Assembly: GCA_021442155.1 (NCBI GenBank)
Contig: CM038232.1
Coordinates: forward strand, 62,093,436 to 62,157,435
Reading direction: 5' to 3'
DNA length: 64,000 nt
From: Cymbidium sinense
Lineage: Eukaryota > Streptophyta > Magnoliopsida > Asparagales > Orchidaceae
Part shown: positions 59,504 through 64,000 of the stretch, piece after piece
Position numbering within the stretch: the stretch's first letter is position 1
How the letters are laid out: each line of letters starts with the position of its first letter
Notes under the pieces: generated by a model
What the model was told of the DNA's origin: nothing
What the model saw: the letters and a program-made list of their open reading frames with translations, nothing else
Databases searched by the model: none
Translations under genes and position numbers: made by a program

Positions 59504-62500
59504 ATTATATTTTTTTTTGGTATTTTAAAAATATTAAACTAAAAATATGGATTTTATATTTCATACCCATTGGCATGGCCTTTGGACTTTGTTAAGAATA
59601 TATGTACTTTTCTCAAAAAATTTGTAGAAATTAGGTTTTTAAAGGCAACCTTAGTGACTTTTTATTTTTATTTTTAGGGGGTATTTCTATAATTTTTTGA
59701 ATTGTCTCAGGCTATTTCTTCAATTATAAAAATTGTTTAAGGGCTATTTGCAAATTTCTTGGATTAGGTAATTGGGCATTGATGTATGATATTGCTGTTA
59801 TTGATACAATCTTGTGCCAATTAGATCCTAGCTCAAGATTAGCTCGAATTCATTTGATCGAAACTCAAGTGTGGTTATAAGACAGTTAGGATCAATTTTG
59901 ATTTGAGATTGATATGTTTATTAACTTTGATTCATGTCAAAAATTGATTTATTTTTATTTCTTAAGAAAAATTCTAATTCTAACATACATATATATGTCT
60001 ATCATATATATATATATACATGCATTCATTTATGTATAATTCACATGTTTTAAGAATTGATGCATGTATAGATTTATTTGAACCTAAATATCTACATGCA
60101 TGTATCTTGTTACTTTTGGAGCTAAATTCACAGCCTGATATTGTATTCATTTTGTCCATTGAATGGGGTGCAAAAAGGATCATCAACAAGTCTAATGGCT
60201 CCCAAGGACTAACAATGCAACTAGGGCATGGTCCCCAATATTCCTAGTGAGTCACCATTTCCTAGTCATGCCCTTTTCAATGAGTACTTGGGGAAAAACT
60301 TACCAAAACCTATTGAAGCATCCCACCTGGCTTGCCAAACTCACCTAGTGAATTGTCGTTTGCCTCAATAAAAGGAGATATTTGTGAAGACTCTTTGCAA
60401 TATTTAATTATAGTGATTCAAATGAGTTGAAGTAATGAAATGAACTAAATTTTCTTTAAGAAATTATTATTGATCCCCCGATAATCAATGATTATGCAAA
60501 AGTAATTCTTAAAATTAGAAAATAGCTTCGAGACATCAGTGAATTTTTCAAACATAAAATGAAGATAATAAGTAGAACCCTCAATTGAATAGAGAAAGTG
60601 GCTTAATTATAATTGAGGGGTGACATGGTGCATCCTCCGGGTCAGTACAAAAACCCACCATCTAATGTGAAGATGTCCTCCCTCCAAACAAATCGTTGGT
60701 CACATCAATAGTAGTGGATTTTAGTGTCTTATTCTAGCTTTGAAAGGTACTAGTGAAACTTTGCTTTTATGGTGCTGATATCATCAAATAACTTTTTGGA
60801 GACACTTATTAATCTTATCCAAGACTTACAATGATATTGAGCTTACTTTGTTTAGTGGAGCTTGATTTAGGTTCTTTATGTTTAAATTGCCTAGCATTAC
60901 CTTGTTAGATGGCGACCTTTTGGCATATTGTGTAGAGCAATGCCATATTGGTGAATATGATTTTGATTGAACTTGCCTCCTTGGTCAATCTCATCAGTTG
61001 GATCTCAATATCTTATATCTTGGCAGGAGCAAGGTGCTTCTACAAGGCTACATAAAGTAAGGATACAATCACATTTTTTACTCTCACACTCAAATTCGAG
61101 GAGCTTTACATTAAAAGTAATGTTTCATGAAATCTACTCCAACACCTTCATAGCTCTCCTCAAGAGGTAGCTGTGGATTTAATGGTGTCACTAGGCAACC
61201 GTGCATCCATATGTGAAATAGTTCAATGCTAAGAAGAGCATTGGATCAATCTTTATGATTCACATAATAATGATCTAGAATGATGCTAATTGTAATGTAT
61301 GACCATTCTATGCCTATCCATTATTACAACAAATTCTGAAGCCTGCTGTATATTTGGCCACGATGGCAAATAAAGGTCAAAGAAAAAGCAAGATGACTCA
61401 GTTATCCCAAAGATTGTTAATGTCTACATATTTTCCCCTTTATTTCTTACCTATAAAGCGACACTAAAGATGAAGGCCTTATCCTTTTCTTGCTCTATAG
61501 TGCTTATAAGCCTTCAATAGAAATGTAAGCTTGTGAAGTAGAGCGTGATTTTGAGTTGGAACCTCCCTTCACAAATAAAATGGTAACCATCTCTTGTCTT
61601 CTCATCGAGATTAGCTAGCTCGAACTTTGAGATGCTGTTGCAAGGAACAACATTGTTCCTGTGCATGCAAAAATAAACATCTTTTGGGATCAATAACTCT
61701 GAAGAACTAAAGAGTTTCATATTTCTATGCACAAGTGAAACAACTGAGGAACTCAATTCTATAAGTTTAAAGGATCTCATAATTAAAATATAGATCTGCT
61801 TGGATGACACTCTGATATAATAGGAACACTGTCAGTAATGGTTCCCCATTGTTTCTCTTGTTCTAATGAGCTTGATCCATAATGATAAGCTTATACTTTA
61901 ACCAAGTCAAGATAGGGATTGTTATTTTGAAAAGATTTGAATGTGAAGAGGTTTTGAGATACTGCAAGAGCATACAAAGTACAACACTAGGGGTTTATGT
62001 AAAGCAATGTTATATGATGAATAAGGACTTCATGAATAACATGACTGACATTGGTTATGTGTGAAACTCACATGACAAGAGCATTGAAATAATAATAACT
62101 TTAGCAAGCTTGATACTGGTGATAAAACCATTATAGATGAGTAAAGCAAATTATTTTGTGAAGGAAAATTACCCTTGACTCGACTATGCCAGGGAGTTGC
62201 TACCCAATGACAATATTGTGAAATTGAAGCTATGAACATAAAGAGCACTTCATTTGCCCGTAGAAAAAGATGCCAAAGTACTATTGATCAAGTGATAATT
62301 TACAAACTACCCATCAACCCTAAGGCACAAGTGTCTTTAATAAAAGAGAAGGTGATCCTTATGAGAGTTTGGGTATTCCATCTTTTGTAGTCCATTGATT
62401 TATTCTAGCAGCGACTATTTATCTGAATGGGTCAATTGCCATCCCCCTCTAGAAGGTTTTTTGCAAATCATATGATGAGGCTTTTTTAGAGACCACAATC

Positions 62501-63441
62501 TGCAATGGATCTATTTAAGAATGGTATGACATTTAAAAACGATAGAATCTACATTGGTGGAGTCTAGGCACATAATTGGGGATGAGTTGGGTGTACTCGA
62601 GCATTTTAGAATTTCATTTTGAAAAATTCTTTCAATTTAACAAATGAAATATAAATGAATGGATCAATCAAATAATGAGCTCACGATATTGGCTTTGCTA
62701 ATATGAGAGAATTACAGTATGCAGTTGAAGGCGTACTTCACTTGATTAGCGAAAACACAAGTAATTTAACCTACTAAACTTATCAGAGAAATCACATAAA
62801 TGATCTAAGATGGATGTGTATAAAGTAAAGCAAGTGACTGAGCAACGCACCTATTAAGCTTTATGTAAAGATTAACTTAAGAAGTTTATGATATCCTGAT
62901 TCAACAAACATTAAAGCCATGCAAACACAAATACTCTGTACTTAAGCAAACGGGAAATCATCTGGAAGTGGATATTTAGAAATTATAATGAACTTCTACA
63001 ATATACACAATGAATATAATGTTAAGAGTATTAGATATATTTTAAAATTTAATCAAACAACTCAATGAATCTAATGAAATAAGAATTAACCTTAAATTCA
63101 TTAACTTTTATATAATTATTTAGGCTCTTCAGCAAAGTAGAGGATTTTGAAAAGTTTGTTACGTGAAATACCATCTATGTAATTTTCCATTTCAAGTTTG
63201 CATTGTTCTAGCTTTTTATTGGTTCGGCAACAAGTTGCTTGATCATTCCACATACTCCATTCTTACAAATACCTGTTTTTTATAAATCAATTTCCATGTT
63301 ACCTTTAATATTTGCAACTCGAGTCTTCCTGTGGCTATTTCACTCCTATTTTTTGAATGGAATATTCCATTTTCTTCCTCATCTAATGATAATGCTAAAA
63401 TTCTGTTTGCATGACTGTAAGCTACCTGCACTCTGTTGCAG

Positions 63442-63530
63442 TAAATAGGAACCTTGTGGGGACTGGATTCCTGTCAACGGATCAGAAGAAGAAACTTCTT
63501 TGGGGCAGCAAGAAGAGCAGTTCGGATGAG
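63442..63530 (+). CDS. RSRC2-like protein, start of SMAP-like domain (exon 5)
   Basis: After completing a Val codon the exon encodes NRNLVGTGFLSTDQKKKLLW followed by GSKKSSSDE, ending on a codon boundary before GTATGC. The LSTDQKKKLLWG motif is the entry to the small-acidic-protein-like (SMAP) domain of RSRC2 proteins. It connects by phase to exon 57079-57243, 6.2 kb upstream. Confidence 0.88.
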
Positions 63531-63650
63531 GTATGCTTCCATGTATGCACTGCATCTACTTATTTACAGTAATATTAAGAATAAAAGAAATCCTGATGTT
63601 CTTCACTGCACTACTTTCTCTCTGCGTTTTATTCTCATTAATGTTCTTAG
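63531..63650 (+). other. Intron 5 of the RSRC2-like gene
   Basis: 120-bp intron, GTATGC donor and TTCTTAG acceptor, phase 0. Short compared with introns 2 and 4. Confidence 0.85.
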
Positions 63651-63719
63651 TCCGGAAATCGATGGGATTTGCAACTCTTTCCTGATCGAGAACGCCAGGA
63701 AAAGTTCAACAAGCTCATG
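63651..63719 (+). CDS. RSRC2-like protein, SMAP-like domain continued (exon 6)
   Basis: Twenty-three codons: SGNRWDLQLFPDRERQ followed by EKFNKLM, then a GTAATT donor. The W-D-x-x-x-F-x-D-R-E-R-Q-x-K-F-x-x-L-M pattern is the core of the SMAP-like domain and the strongest evidence for this gene identity. The family continues with a Gly and Lys-rich end, which must lie in exons to the right of the window. In animals RSRC2 is a nuclear protein associated with splicing factors; the plant role is inferred from homology. Confidence 0.88.
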
Positions 63720-64000
63720 GTAATTCTTAATGCCCTTTTATTTTTAGTTTGCATTAAGCTGAAAAAGGTGGATTCAACATTCATTGGTTTCTTAGGAACC
63801 GTTTGGGATCACTTTTATTTTTGTTTTCTATTTTTTATTTTCATTTTATTTTATTTATGTTTTCACTTAAAATAAAATATGTTTAGTGGCAATAATTATT
63901 ATTAAAAATACCTAACTAAAAATTATTTTGAGTAATTTTCAAAATAATGTGATTTATTTTCAGAACAAAAAACAAAAACATTTAAAAAATGCACTAAGGA
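63720..64000 (+). other. Start of intron 6 of the RSRC2-like gene
   Basis: Donor GTAATT, then AT-rich intron to the end of the window. The gene is 3'-truncated here. Confidence 0.8.

Larger units (their letters stand above)
57244..63441 (+). other. Intron 4 of the RSRC2-like gene, 6.2 kb
   Basis: Donor GTGGGC, acceptor CTCTGTTGCAG at 63441. It holds a hAT-type MITE (58768-59232) and an (AT)n (59473-59500). The part 60100-62600 is less AT-rich, with one minus-strand frame (61514-61810) that I cannot identify and a CTCTGATA word near 61809; it may be an old retroelement but shows no domain. The rest is ordinary T-rich intron. Confidence 0.8.

Noticed and set aside
61800..61830. CTCTGATATAATA as a minus-strand tRNA-Met primer site of a retrotransposon
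   Set aside because: Only part of the 12-base site matches and I could not find an LTR pair around it; it may be chance in intron 4.
1..64000. CRISPR array or bacterial-type operon
   Set aside because: The repeats present are degenerate, transposon-associated and without spacer structure. Introns and plant retrotransposons show a eukaryotic nuclear sequence.

Overview
The window is nuclear DNA from a flowering plant. It is AT-rich and holds nested LTR retrotransposons of the plant-specific Ty3/Gypsy Tat type, a CACTA DNA transposon and small MITEs. The one host gene has GT-AG introns of up to about 10 kb. No prokaryotic genes, tRNA, rRNA or CRISPR structures were seen. Nothing fixes the species.

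Region 1 (1 to about 18.2 kb) is a degenerate retrotransposon cluster on the minus strand. LTR copy A (1-3943) and copy B (6236-9225) belong to one family. They flank a 2.3-kb internal region with a tRNA-Arg-type primer site but no gag or pol; most of it is an array of about 19 palindromic units whose arms change from unit to unit yet stay complementary. Next to it, 9226-17933 holds gag and protease remnants on the minus strand between two LTRs of a second family, and those two LTRs point in opposite directions.

Region 2 (18.2 to 41.9 kb) is a third, long copy (C) of the first LTR family, split by two later insertions. One is a 6.3-kb CACTA/EnSpm transposon (20013-26348) with CACTA termini, a 3-bp AAT target duplication and a decayed transposase. 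The other is a 10.7-kb Tat retrotransposon (30767-41480) on the minus strand. It has 818- and 822-bp LTRs, gag, protease, reverse transcriptase, two RNase H domains and integrase. It also has an extra antisense ORF on the plus strand with its own TATA box, tandemly repeated leader and introns. A 51-bp LINE/SINE tail has inserted between the pol end and the antisense ORF.

Region 3 (41.9 to 64 kb) is the euchromatic part. A foldback MITE and a possible SINE lie upstream of a plus-strand gene whose exons encode an Arg/Ser/Asp/Glu-rich N-terminal region followed by the start of a SMAP-like domain. I identify it as the plant homologue of arginine/serine-rich coiled-coil protein 2 (RSRC2), a likely nuclear RNA-processing protein. 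Five coding exons (466 codons) are in the window and the 3' end lies beyond it. Its introns carry a small non-coding LTR element, a hAT-type MITE and long AT microsatellites.
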